DNA of 56,073 bases from Dorea sp. (GTDB lineage: Bacteria; Bacillota; Clostridia; Lachnospirales; Lachnospiraceae). The notes below the pieces were generated by a model that made no database searches, had not been told where the DNA came from, and saw nothing but the letters and a program-made list of their open reading frames with translations. The stretch spans positions 1-56,073 of the forward strand of contig JALEKG010000035.1 of assembly GCA_022769185.1 (NCBI GenBank). The letters run 5' to 3'. A program made the translations under genes and the position numbers. Of this stretch, positions 1-7,860 are shown piece after piece (within the stretch, counting starts at the first letter, position 1; every line of letters begins with the position of its first letter).

Positions 1-140
<140 letters not shown>

Positions 141-441
141 TATCTTAAATCCGCTGTTACACAGATCCAAAATCAAGTTCGTTCCAGTTCAAGAAAACTA
201 CTAGCTTTCTTATCCCTTTTACTGTTTCTAGGTCTTCGAACCGCCGATAGCTCGAAACAAAGTTTCTCGCTCATCTTGGCTTCGCCAATGCTCATTTGCA
301 CAGATTTACAAAAGCAAGCTTTTGACATCTGCGCTTCATTCGCGCAGTTCGAAGTTGTTCTCTGAATATTCTCTTTAAGAAATCTTCAGGGTTGTTGTCT
401 ATTGTTTAATTATCAAGGTCCTTTGTTGTCTCTTGCGACAG
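141..441 (-). promoter_or_regulatory. rRNA leader (pre-16S transcribed spacer)
   Basis: About 300 nt lie between promoter P2 and the mature 16S 5' end on the minus strand. The stretch around 395-425 reads CCTTGATAATTAAACA, similar to antitermination/processing segments found in clostridial rRNA leaders. Several short inverted repeats (for example AAAAGCTTGCTTTT near 310-325) could form processing stems. No open frame is convincing here. Confidence 0.55.
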
Positions 442-448
442 CCATATT

Positions 449-477
449 AGAATATCATGTTTGTCGCTTTTTGTCAA
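449..477 (-). promoter_or_regulatory. rRNA promoter P2
   Basis: On the minus strand there is a consensus -35 TTGACA (472-477), a 17-bp spacer and a -10 TATTCT (449-454). It is the promoter nearest to the 16S gene. The DNA just downstream of the -10 (GCTGTCGCAAGAGAC) is nearly identical to the matching part of P1. Confidence 0.8.
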
Positions 478-551
478 CAACTTTTTTTATTTTTTTTGCT
501 GCCACATGTCTTATCAAGTCATATCATCGGGTCTCTCGCGACAGCTCTGAT

Positions 552-581
552 AGAATACCACACTTCGATTAAAATTGTCAA
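552..581 (-). promoter_or_regulatory. rRNA promoter P1
   Basis: On the minus strand there is -35 TTGACA (576-581), an 18-bp spacer and -10 TATTCT (552-557), followed by GCTGTCGCGAGAGAC. It lies about 103 bp upstream of P2 and shares its -35, its -10 and its initially transcribed sequence. Tandem promoters are usual for rRNA operons. The region 582-737 is AT-rich and shows no further recognisable element. Confidence 0.75.
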
Positions 582-737
582 TATTATTTTTGTTTTTTCT
601 TCAATTTAGACAATTCATACAATTCATTTTCTGTTTTTATGTATTCTTCATTTCATTTCAACAATTCATCTATGTAAAATCAGGCAAAGTGTTTTCACCT
701 GCACTTCACCTGATCAAATGAAAGCTTACGATATTTT

Positions 738-1091
738 CTAAACCTTACCGTATAAAATTTCCGGTCTTTGGTTTTGAAGAGCATAATATAGAACCTCTGC
801 TTCTCTTGGCACTCCTTCAGAAACAACCAATTCACAGGATGTTCCATCCTTTAACTCTATCACCAGTTTCTGTATATCAAAATTTACATTACCACAACAC
901 ATTTTCGAATCCACAGCCTCTACTCTGCGGTAAATCCGATAAATTTCATTTAACGAAACATATTGCCATGATAATCTTTTTTTCCAAAAAATATGATTCA
1001 ATCCTAATTTTACCTTTCCATACAAGTCTGCTTGTTCAAAATCTTGGGTAATCTCTGGATTTTTATTTTTTTGATACACAGACATTTCCAT
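738..1091 (-). CDS. conserved protein of unknown function (117 aa)
   Basis: I do not recognise a named family. The product is 117 residues, soluble-looking, with no signal peptide or membrane segment. It has alternating hydrophobic beta-like stretches, an aromatic-rich centre (LNHIFWKKRLSWQYV, about residues 31-45), a Cys-Cys pair near residue 66 and a YRIYRR motif. The pattern could fit a bacterial PH-like fold, but this is only an impression. The start is supported by GGAGGT six bases before the ATG. It is the last gene before the divergently placed rRNA promoter region, and its leader upstream is unusual (see 1132-1485). Confidence 0.75.
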   Translation of the reverse strand: MEMSVYQKNKNPEITQDFEQADLYGKVKLGLNHIFWKKRLSWQYVSLNEIYRIYRRVEAVDSKMCCGNVNFDIQKLVIELKDGTSCELVVSEGVPREAEVLYYALQNQRPEILYGKV

Positions 1092-1131
1092 AATTACACC
1101 TCCGTTTTAATCAACCTTTTCTCCTTCTCTA

Positions 1132-1361
1132 TTATCTTCTATCATCAAAAACAGCACAGAACGAATCAAAATAAAAGCGGATACCAATTATTTTCATTGA
1201 TACCCGCCCCTACTTTGTTGGTTCTGTCATCTTTTTACCTCTTTCTAAGATTTTTGATAATAAAGCTTACGTTCTTGGTGGTCCATACCTTCCTTTCATA
1301 AACTCCGTTCTTCCGGTACTGAGTATTTTATATACTTTTTTTCTTCCCAGAAGTCTTTCAT
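1132..1361 (-). other. leader with up to four mini-ORFs upstream of the 117-aa gene
   Basis: Four short frames follow one another on the minus strand: 1361-1296 (21 codons), 1299-1267 (10 codons, overlapping the previous stop by ATGA), 1230-1210 (MTEPTK, preceded by AGAGGT six bases upstream) and 1197-1132 (21 codons, preceded by a G-rich site). Only the third has a well-placed ribosome-binding site; the first has none. The MTEPTK stop lies two bases before the hairpin at 1171-1207. They may be leader peptides or chance frames. The rest of the 465-base gap holds a promoter and the hairpin. Confidence 0.3.
1171..1207 (-). terminator. terminator-like hairpin in leader of the 117-aa gene
   Basis: On the minus strand the arms GCGGGTATCAA and TTGGTATCCGC pair over 11 positions (two G-U wobbles and one U-G), closed by an A-rich loop and followed by TTTTATTTT. 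It lies between the promoter at 1457-1485 and the gene at 738-1091. It may therefore end a roughly 250-nt RNA or act as an attenuator. Confidence 0.55.
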
Positions 1362-1456
1362 AACATCTTACATATAATATATTATGAAACAAATAACATT
1401 CAATTGTTTACAACTCGCGTTTGTCTTACAATTCAAAATTGTTATTTGATGGTTTT

Positions 1457-1485
1457 ATATTACCATTATAGTTTCAATTTGTCAA
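1457..1485 (-). promoter_or_regulatory. sigma-A-type promoter reading leftward
   Basis: On the minus strand TTGACA (1480-1485), a 17-bp spacer and TAATAT (1457-1462) form a strong candidate promoter. It lies 70 bp past the radA stop. Its transcript would start near 1450 and run through the mini-ORF leader toward the 117-aa gene. Confidence 0.65.
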
Positions 1486-1556
1486 TAATCTCTTGAGGTT
1501 TTATTCCATTTTATTTCAATTTTCTTATTTCATCCTTATTATCTGTCTTTTCACTT

Positions 1557-2912
1557 CTATATATAATTCATTGCCTGAATCACAGATTTCACACCAATTA
1601 TTTCTAGTCCATCTACTCTCCCAACTGATTTTAATGAAATCTCCGGAATTACACAAGTTTTAAATCCCAGTTTTTTTGCTTCTGCCACTCTCTGTTCCGG
1701 CATAGTAACCGCACGGACTTCTCCACTTAATCCCACTTCACCAAATACAATTGTATCTTCTGAGATTGGTTTATTCTTGTAGCTAGATGCAATTGCCATC
1801 ACAATTCCCAGATCAACTGCCGGCTCATTCATCCTGATTCCTCCAGCTATATTCACATAAGCATCGTAATTTGACAGTGGAAGTCCAATTCTCTTTTCCA
1901 ATACAGCCATCAGAAGATTTACACGGTTATAATCCAAACCAGCAGCGGTTCTTCTCGGCATGCCAAAATTGCTGCGACAAACCAACGCCTGAATCTCTAA
2001 CAGCATAGGTCTCGTTCCTTCTATCGCACATGCCACAACTGATCCAGATGCACTCTCCGGTTTTCCACTCAGCATAAATTCAGATGGATTTTCAACTTCT
2101 GCCAGTCCTTCTTTTCTCATTTCAAACACGCCAATTTCATTCGTCGAACCAAATCTATTTTTCACTCCTCTCAAAATGCGATAAGAAGCATGTCTGTCTC
2201 CTTCAAAATACAGCACAGTATCAACCATATGCTCCAACACCCTTGGTCCGGCAACAGTTCCTTCTTTCGTTACATGCCCCACAATAAAAGTAGAAATATT
2301 CAGTCCTTTTGCCAGCTGCATTAAAACATTGGTGGACTCCCTGACCTGAGAGACACTTCCTGGTGCAGAGCCCACTTCTTCATTGTACATCGTCTGAATC
2401 GAGTCGATAACCAGCATATCCGGTCTCTGATTTTCTATGACGCCTCTGATAATACCCAGATTTGTCTCGCAAAACAGGTAAAGACTTTCCGAAAAATTGC
2501 CCATACGATTTGCCCGCAGTTTAATCTGTTTCAAAGATTCTTCTCCGGAAACATAAAGAACTTTCTTCTTCGTTGCAGCGAGTCTCTGACACACCTGCAA
2601 AAGCAAAGTTGATTTACCAATCCCAGGATCTCCTCCGACAAGTACCAGAGACCCCGGCACAATTCCACCGCCAAGTACCCTGTCCAATTCATCAATTCCT
2701 GTCTTAATTCTTTCGTCCTCGTCCGTCGAAATACTCGACAACGTTACAACCTGTACTTTATTCTGTTCTCTGGAAACACCTGTCTTTACAGGAGTTACTT
2801 TTTCTTCCACAAAAGTATTCCATTCTTTACAGACCGGACACTGTCCAAGCCATTTGCTCTCCTCGTGTCCACAATTTTGACAGAAAAACACACTTTTTTT
2901 TGCCTTTGCCAT
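1557..2912 (-). CDS. radA: DNA repair protein RadA/Sms
   Basis: RadA is a RecA-like ATPase/helicase that helps branch migration and processing of recombination intermediates. The 451 residues show the full family layout: an N-terminal zinc finger (C11, C14, C25, C28), Walker A GGDPGIGKST (93-102), the RadA-specific KNRFG motif (251-255) and a C-terminal Lon-protease-like domain. AGGAGA precedes the ATG. It lies downstream of clpC, as in Bacillus where clpC is followed by radA and disA, but here a terminator and one small gene separate them. disA is not next in line. Confidence 0.97.
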   Translation of the reverse strand: MAKAKKSVFFCQNCGHEESKWLGQCPVCKEWNTFVEEKVTPVKTGVSREQNKVQVVTLSSISTDEDERIKTGIDELDRVLGGGIVPGSLVLVGGDPGIGKSTLLLQVCQRLAATKKKVLYVSGEESLKQIKLRANRMGNFSESLYLFCETNLGIIRGVIENQRPDMLVIDSIQTMYNEEVGSAPGSVSQVRESTNVLMQLAKGLNISTFIVGHVTKEGTVAGPRVLEHMVDTVLYFEGDRHASYRILRGVKNRFGSTNEIGVFEMRKEGLAEVENPSEFMLSGKPESASGSVVACAIEGTRPMLLEIQALVCRSNFGMPRRTAAGLDYNRVNLLMAVLEKRIGLPLSNYDAYVNIAGGIRMNEPAVDLGIVMAIASSYKNKPISEDTIVFGEVGLSGEVRAVTMPEQRVAEAKKLGFKTCVIPEISLKSVGRVDGLEIIGVKSVIQAMNYI

Positions 2913-2994
2913 CTATCATTCTCTCCTGACTCCATTATTTGCTCATCATTACAATACAGGCAGACGCCATATTCCCGATAACTATATCTGACAG

Positions 2995-3020
2995 AAAAAG
3001 GGCCGCTTCATCGCAGCCCT
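2995..3020 (-). terminator. rho-independent terminator after the 137-aa gene
   Basis: On the minus strand GGGCTGC and GCGGCCC form a 7-bp stem with a 6-nt loop, followed directly by TTTTT. It would end the clpC-side transcript before radA. Confidence 0.8.
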
Positions 3021-3041
3021 TCCACCCTTCTCATAATGTAA

Positions 3042-3455
3042 TTACTTTTTTACAACTTTGATCTCTACAGATTTTCCAGCTTCAAGTTCAGCACTTACAC
3101 TAAGCTTTCCACTCAAATTCGTCTTCATATCACCAGCATTCACATCATCCATATATACCACATATTCGCTGTCCGCTTCCAGTTCCAGTGTAAACTGAGC
3201 ATCCCTGTCTCCAGATACATGAAACGACACCACATTTTCTGTTGCTTTAAAGTTCTCAACTGCCGTTCCTGGTACAGATTCATATACGAACATTCCATTT
3301 CTCTCTAATTTTGTAATCTCGGAAAAAGTCTTTACTTTATATATATCTCCCTGAAACTCAAATCCGTCCAGCTTAGTTTTGCTTTCCAATGTATAATCTC
3401 CAAAACTAAGTGTTCCATCCGCTTCAGCTTTTAAAAGCTCTTTCACTGCTGCCAT
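3042..3455 (-). CDS. conserved beta-rich protein of unknown function (137 aa)
   Basis: The function is not known to me. The product is 137 residues, acidic overall with a Lys-rich end, and has no signal peptide or membrane helix. The alternating polar/hydrophobic pattern suggests an all-beta fold, and the second half (about 75-137) looks like a small beta-sandwich. Similar proteins in gut Clostridia are, as far as I recall, sometimes labelled endosialidase; nothing in this sequence supports that activity. A strong AGGAGG lies eight bases before the ATG, suggesting high expression. It sits between clpC and radA and ends in a terminator. Confidence 0.8.
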   Translation of the reverse strand: MAAVKELLKAEADGTLSFGDYTLESKTKLDGFEFQGDIYKVKTFSEITKLERNGMFVYESVPGTAVENFKATENVVSFHVSGDRDAQFTLELEADSEYVVYMDDVNAGDMKTNLSGKLSVSAELEAGKSVEIKVVKK

Positions 3456-3511
3456 TTGTTTTTCCTCCTAAGGTTCTTCTTTTGTACCCCTTATTATATA
3501 ATAAATCATTT

Positions 3512-5950
3512 TTAATTTGTAGTCTTTGGGGTAAATTTAATATCTTTTTTAGACATACCAACAATCACTTCTGAGTTTCTCTTGATTTTCCCATCCAGAA
3601 TTGCCTCTGCAAGTTTATCCTCTAATTGATTCTGAACCGCCCTTCTGAGAGGACGCGCACCATACTTCTTATCTGTTCCCGTTTCCACAATATGCTTTTT
3701 TACAGAATCGCGGATTGTAAGTTCTATTCCCAACTGTTCTTTTGCTCGTTGCATCAGCTCTCTGCACATCAATCCCACAATTTTCTTCATCTGTTCCTCT
3801 GTTAATGGATGAAAAACCTGTATGTCATCAATCCTGTTTAAAAATTCCGGCCGAAAAATCAGCTTAATCTCATTCAAAACATTATTCTTCATTCTTTTAT
3901 AATCTCCGGCAACATCTTCTTTCGCATTAAATCCAAGCTTCTTAGGATCAATAATTGATTGTGCACCCGCATTAGATGTCATAATAATTACTGTATTACT
4001 AAAATCCACTTTTCGCCCCTGCGAATCTGTGATATGACCATCATCTAATACCTGAAGTAAAATGTTAAACACATCTGGATGCGCTTTTTCTATTTCATCA
4101 AAAAGCACTACAGCATATGGATGTCTTCGAACCTGCTCGCTCAGTTGCCCTCCATCATCATGTCCCACATACCCCGGCGGAGAACCAATCATTTTAGCTA
4201 CACTATGTTTTTCCATATATTCAGACATGTCTACCCTGATCATAGAATTTTCATCTCCGAACAAAGCCTCTGCAAGTGCTTTAGAAAGCTCAGTCTTCCC
4301 AACACCCGTAGGCCCGAGGAACAAAAACGAACCAATTGGGCGCCTTGGATCTTTTAAGCCAATCCTTCCCCGTTTAATGGATTTTGCAACTGCCGCAACC
4401 GCCTCATTCTGCCCAATTACCCGTTTATGAAGAGTTTGTTCAAGCTTCTTCAGTCTTGAACTTTCTGATTCAGCCAGACGTTTCACCGGAATTTTGGTCC
4501 ACTGAGACACTACATCTGCAATATCCTCTTCTGTTACTATCAGTTTCTTTCCCTGATTTTTCCTTTGGAGTCTTTTTTTCATTTGCTCCATCTTGTGCAC
4601 AGTTTTCTCTTGTTCCTGATGAATCTGAGATGCAACTTCCATCTTTCCATCTCGGATTGCATCTTCCAGTCTTTTTGTCAATTCAGTTATTGTTTCTTCC
4701 ATCTGATACATCTGATCAGGTACTTTAAATCCTCGCAGGCTCACTCTTGAGCATGCCTCATCCAGAACATCTATCGCTTTGTCTGGCAAAAACCGGTCAT
4801 TAATATATCTTTCCGCCAGTTTTACTGCTGCGGTTCTGGCACCTTCGCTAATCTTCACATGATGATGTTCCTCATATCTCGGACACAATCCCTCTAATAT
4901 CTCCATACACTGATTTTCTGTAGGTTCTTCTACTGTTAAAGGTTGAAAACGCCTTTCCAGCGCCGCATCTTTTTCTATATATTTACGATATTCTACGATT
5001 GTAGTTGCTCCGATCAGCTGAAGTTCTCCTCTTGCAAGAGAAGGTTTCAGTATATTAGAAGCATCAATTGCTCCTTCCGCCCCTCCTGCCCCAATGATCG
5101 TATGCACTTCATCCAAAAAAAGAATCACATTTCCAGCCGCTTTCACTTCCTGGATCAGCCGCTTCATTCTTTCCTCAAATTCTCCGCGATACTTAGATCC
5201 TGCAATCATACCTGCAAGATCCATAGTATATATTCGCTTATCTTTCATTCCCTCTGGAACAATTCCTTCTGAAATCTGTGCAGCAAGTCCCTCAATAATT
5301 GCTGTTTTCCCAACTCCCGGCTCACCCACAAGACACGGATTATTCTTCGTTCTTCTGCTAAGCACCTGCATCAGACGGTCAATCTCTGTTTTTCTTCCAA
5401 TCACAGGATCAAGCTCACCTTCTTCCGCCTGCGCAGTCAGATCTGTTCCATATTGCTCCAGAATCCCATCTTTTTTCCTGCCTCCATCCGAGGAATACTC
5501 TTCCTGATATACTTTTAGATCAACCCCAACCGTCTCAAAGATATCCTGGCAAAGCTTCTGGAGATTCATATTCAATGTCAGTAATATTCTGGACGCAACA
5601 CAATCTGCATCCTGCAAAAGTGCGAGAAGCAAGTGTTCCGTCCCTATCTCTTCTGAATGGAAACGCATTGCTTCCGCCTTACTATCCTCTAAAATATAAG
5701 ACAATCTCGGACTGATCTGTGGATCTTGCGGGAATGTAATATTCCCTACCGGTGAAACCAGTTCATTCATAACTTTCTGGATGCTTCCTTCATCTACTCC
5801 ATGGGAATACAATATCTGTCCGGCGACGCCAGTATATACTTTTCTCAGCCCCAGAAGCAGGTGCTCCGTCCCCACATAAGGATGTTCCAATTGGCTTGCA
5901 GCATTTTGGGCAATCTGCAATGCTTCTTTTGCCTGTTGTGTATATTTCAT
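3512..5950 (-). CDS. clpC: ATP-dependent Clp protease ATP-binding subunit ClpC
   Basis: ClpC is a Hsp100 AAA+ unfoldase that feeds proteins to ClpP in the cytoplasm. The 812 residues contain two Clp N-terminal repeats (about 1-145), AAA-1 with Walker A GEPGVGKT (209-216) and Walker B VILFLDE (275-281), a middle coiled region with a UVR-like segment (about 425-460), and AAA-2 with Walker A GPTGVGKT (546-553). The middle region and length separate it from ClpA, ClpB and ClpE. Its start codon overlaps the end of a GntR-family gene (ATGA), so the two are translationally coupled. No CtsR heptad repeat (GTCAAA type) is visible upstream. Confidence 0.95.
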   Translation of the reverse strand: MKYTQQAKEALQIAQNAASQLEHPYVGTEHLLLGLRKVYTGVAGQILYSHGVDEGSIQKVMNELVSPVGNITFPQDPQISPRLSYILEDSKAEAMRFHSEEIGTEHLLLALLQDADCVASRILLTLNMNLQKLCQDIFETVGVDLKVYQEEYSSDGGRKKDGILEQYGTDLTAQAEEGELDPVIGRKTEIDRLMQVLSRRTKNNPCLVGEPGVGKTAIIEGLAAQISEGIVPEGMKDKRIYTMDLAGMIAGSKYRGEFEERMKRLIQEVKAAGNVILFLDEVHTIIGAGGAEGAIDASNILKPSLARGELQLIGATTIVEYRKYIEKDAALERRFQPLTVEEPTENQCMEILEGLCPRYEEHHHVKISEGARTAAVKLAERYINDRFLPDKAIDVLDEACSRVSLRGFKVPDQMYQMEETITELTKRLEDAIRDGKMEVASQIHQEQEKTVHKMEQMKKRLQRKNQGKKLIVTEEDIADVVSQWTKIPVKRLAESESSRLKKLEQTLHKRVIGQNEAVAAVAKSIKRGRIGLKDPRRPIGSFLFLGPTGVGKTELSKALAEALFGDENSMIRVDMSEYMEKHSVAKMIGSPPGYVGHDDGGQLSEQVRRHPYAVVLFDEIEKAHPDVFNILLQVLDDGHITDSQGRKVDFSNTVIIMTSNAGAQSIIDPKKLGFNAKEDVAGDYKRMKNNVLNEIKLIFRPEFLNRIDDIQVFHPLTEEQMKKIVGLMCRELMQRAKEQLGIELTIRDSVKKHIVETGTDKKYGARPLRRAVQNQLEDKLAEAILDGKIKRNSEVIVGMSKKDIKFTPKTTN

Positions 5951-6333
5951 TCTGTCTTTTCCTTTCTATACTCATCAAATATCTCATCCACCAAAGCATG
6001 GACGTCATCTCTGGTAATGCTCTTACAGCAGCCTTTCGCAAGTAATACCCGAAGCTGCTCCTTCATCTTTAGCATCGCCTGGGCTTTATCTGCATCAATT
6101 GCGATAACTGCACCTCTTCTCCTGTCCAGTTGAATAAAACCTTCCTGTTTCAATATCGCATAGGCCTTATTTACAGTATGCATATTAATTCCAACCATAT
6201 CCGCAAGTTGACGGACAGACGGCAAAGTATCTCCTTCACGGATTATATTCATTGCTATTCCCATAATAATCTGATTCTGCAATTGAACATAAATGGCTTC
6301 ATCACTGTTAAAATCGATTTCTATCAGCATCAT
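5947..6333 (-). CDS. GntR-family transcriptional regulator (YtrA-like)
   Basis: This is a short winged-helix repressor of 128 residues. The GntR DNA-binding domain covers about 10-77, with the typical core LPSVRQLADMVGINMHTVNKAY. It is followed by a short helical tail (about 80-128), the size usual for the YtrA subfamily, not the effector domain of FadR or HutC types. YtrA-type repressors normally precede ABC transporter genes. Here the next gene, overlapping by 4 nt, is clpC. Two adjacent ATGs are possible starts; AAGGTG precedes both. A perfect inverted repeat over the -10 upstream points to autoregulation. Confidence 0.9.
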   Translation of the reverse strand: MMLIEIDFNSDEAIYVQLQNQIIMGIAMNIIREGDTLPSVRQLADMVGINMHTVNKAYAILKQEGFIQLDRRRGAVIAIDADKAQAMLKMKEQLRVLLAKGCCKSITRDDVHALVDEIFDEYRKEKTE

Positions 6334-6354
6334 ATCACCTTTTCATTTATCATT

Positions 6355-6395
6355 TGTTATACACCTAATATAACATATGTAAAAGGAGCTTACAA
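6355..6395 (-). promoter_or_regulatory. gntR-clpC promoter with palindromic operator
   Basis: On the minus strand TTGTAA (6390-6395), a 17-bp spacer and TATATT (6367-6372) form a promoter. A perfect inverted repeat with arms TGTTATA (6369-6375) and TATAACA (6355-6361) and a 7-bp centre overlaps the -10. The -35 lies inside one arm of the ald terminator. The repeat is a likely binding site for the GntR protein. Confidence 0.6.
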
Positions 6396-6415
6396 CAAAA
6401 ATTGTAAGCTCCTTT
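6382..6415 (-). terminator. terminator after alanine dehydrogenase
   Basis: A perfect 14-bp stem (AAAGGAGCTTACAA with TTGTAAGCTCCTTT) around a 6-nt loop ends in TTTT on the minus strand, 40 bases after the ald stop. Confidence 0.75.
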
Positions 6416-6454
6416 CGCAACTTTGAAGGAATTAAGTTTGGAAATCACAATGCT

Positions 6455-7573
6455 TTAGCAAAGCGATCTGATATCTACATATTCATAACAATCGAAGCTA
6501 TCTGCAACATTTTTACAGGTCAGTTTTCCATCATAAGTATTAATTGCGGAATAAATAACTTCATTCTCTTTGCATGCACGCTCCAGCCCTTTATTTGCAA
6601 TCTGGAGGCCATAATTTAATGTAGCATTTGTAAGAGCAATTGTAGATGTTCTAGGAACCGCTCCCGGCATATTTCCTACGCAGTAATGAACAATTCCATC
6701 TTCCATAAATATCGGATCGTCATGATAGGTAACCTTTGTAGTTTCGCCGCATCCACCCTGATCAACAGCAACGTCTACAAACACAGCACCTGGTTTCATC
6801 TCTTTCAGATATTTCTTCTTAAAGATCTTCGGAGCAGATTTTCCTGGAATCAGTACGCATCCGATTACAAGATCTGCTTCTTTTACAGCTTTTTCAATAT
6901 TCGCATCTGTAGAAACCAATGTCTGAACACGTGCTCCAAACAAATCGTCCAGATATGCCAGTCTTGGAAGACTGATATCCAAAATTGTAACATTGGCACC
7001 CATACCTACGGCAATCTTACATGCATTTGTTCCTACATTACCACCGCCAAGAATTACGATATTAGCCTTTGGAGTTCCTGGTACACCTGCAAGAAGAACA
7101 CCTTCACCACCAAATCTCTTTTCCAGATACTTTGCGCCTTCTTGAATACTCAGACGTCCCGCAATCTGGCTCATCGGTGCAAGAAGCGGAAGGCCACCAT
7201 TTCTTGGATCGAATAACGTCTCATAAGCAACACCTTTCACTTTTCCATTTAGCAGCGCATCTGTCTGTGGTTTGTCTGCTGCCAGATGAAGATATGTATA
7301 AAGAATCAGTCCTTCATGAAATAGAGGATATTCTTCCGGAAGAGGCTCCTTTACTTTGATCATCATCTCAGAAATATCCCAGACTTCTTTCGCTGTATCA
7401 AGCAGTTTAGCCCCCGCTGCATCATATTCATCATCCGAAAATCCTGAACCGATACCGGCACCTTTTTCAATATAAACATCATGGCCTGCACTTACATAGC
7501 TCTTAACGTTATCTGGTGTCATACCTACACGAAACTCGTTGTTCTTAATTTCTTTTACACATCCTACTCTCAC
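6455..7573 (-). CDS. ald: alanine dehydrogenase
   Basis: The enzyme interconverts L-alanine and pyruvate plus ammonia with NAD(H). The 372-residue length is normal. Visible features are K73/K75 in IKVKEPLP, the catalytic His in YLHLA (H96), the Rossmann motif GGGNVG (175-180) and the conserved DQGGC segment around 270. The start is a GTG with AAGGAGGT upstream. It is divergent from an RpiR-type regulator across 287 bp that hold an exact palindrome, suggesting shared control. Alanine dehydrogenase often serves nitrogen metabolism and spore development in Firmicutes. Confidence 0.96.
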   Translation of the reverse strand: MRVGCVKEIKNNEFRVGMTPDNVKSYVSAGHDVYIEKGAGIGSGFSDDEYDAAGAKLLDTAKEVWDISEMMIKVKEPLPEEYPLFHEGLILYTYLHLAADKPQTDALLNGKVKGVAYETLFDPRNGGLPLLAPMSQIAGRLSIQEGAKYLEKRFGGEGVLLAGVPGTPKANIVILGGGNVGTNACKIAVGMGANVTILDISLPRLAYLDDLFGARVQTLVSTDANIEKAVKEADLVIGCVLIPGKSAPKIFKKKYLKEMKPGAVFVDVAVDQGGCGETTKVTYHDDPIFMEDGIVHYCVGNMPGAVPRTSTIALTNATLNYGLQIANKGLERACKENEVIYSAINTYDGKLTCKNVADSFDCYEYVDIRSLC

Positions 7574-7708
7574 TTTTTTACCTCCTTAATGTTCATAGTG
7601 ATTTTTGACTGCTCGTAATCGTGTACAGTTTTTGGTGATTAATATTTTCCACAAATATATTTTTATGAAGAATATTATTCATTTGTTTCAAAAATTATGT
7701 TACCACAC

Positions 7709-7720
7709 ATCATTATAACA
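7709..7720 (-). promoter_or_regulatory. candidate extended -10 promoter of ald
   Basis: On the minus strand TGTTATAAT (a TGnTATAAT extended -10; hexamer at 7712-7717) lies about 135 bp before the ald GTG. No good -35 is seen, which extended -10 promoters can tolerate. The remaining divergent region is AT-rich. Confidence 0.4.
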
Positions 7721-7770
7721 TTCAATAAAAGTTATTTTTTTCACACATCTTTTATTATGTTAACATTATG

Positions 7771-7790
7771 TCAATTGTATCTACAATTGA
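7771..7790. promoter_or_regulatory. 20-bp palindrome, likely operator between ald and rpiR
   Basis: TCAATTGTATCTACAATTGA is an inverted repeat with 9-bp arms around a 2-bp centre. It lies directly before a possible plus-strand -35 (TTGCAT, 7793-7798) for the rpiR gene and about 54 bp upstream of the ald -10. It is well placed to bind the RpiR protein and to control one or both genes. Confidence 0.5.
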
Positions 7791-7860
7791 GCTTGCATAT
7801 TTTACTATTTCATGTTTAAATATAAACGTAAGGTATGAATGATTTCCGGAGGTAAGGATT

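Noticed and set aside
1032-1301. 89-codon plus-strand frame in the leader of the 117-aa gene
   Set aside because: Phe/Ile/Leu/Ser-rich composition from AT-rich antisense sequence; no ribosome-binding site; overlaps the 117-aa gene start.
5801-6133. Plus-strand open frame opposite clpC/gntR
   Set aside because: It is the antisense shadow of real genes, rich in Cys/Ser/Phe, without ribosome-binding site. The same applies to the many other frames opposite addA, addB, rnr and the pur and pyr genes.
6334-6454. CtsR operator before clpC
   Set aside because: No tandem GTCAAA heptads exist in this region on either strand; the visible repeat is of another type.
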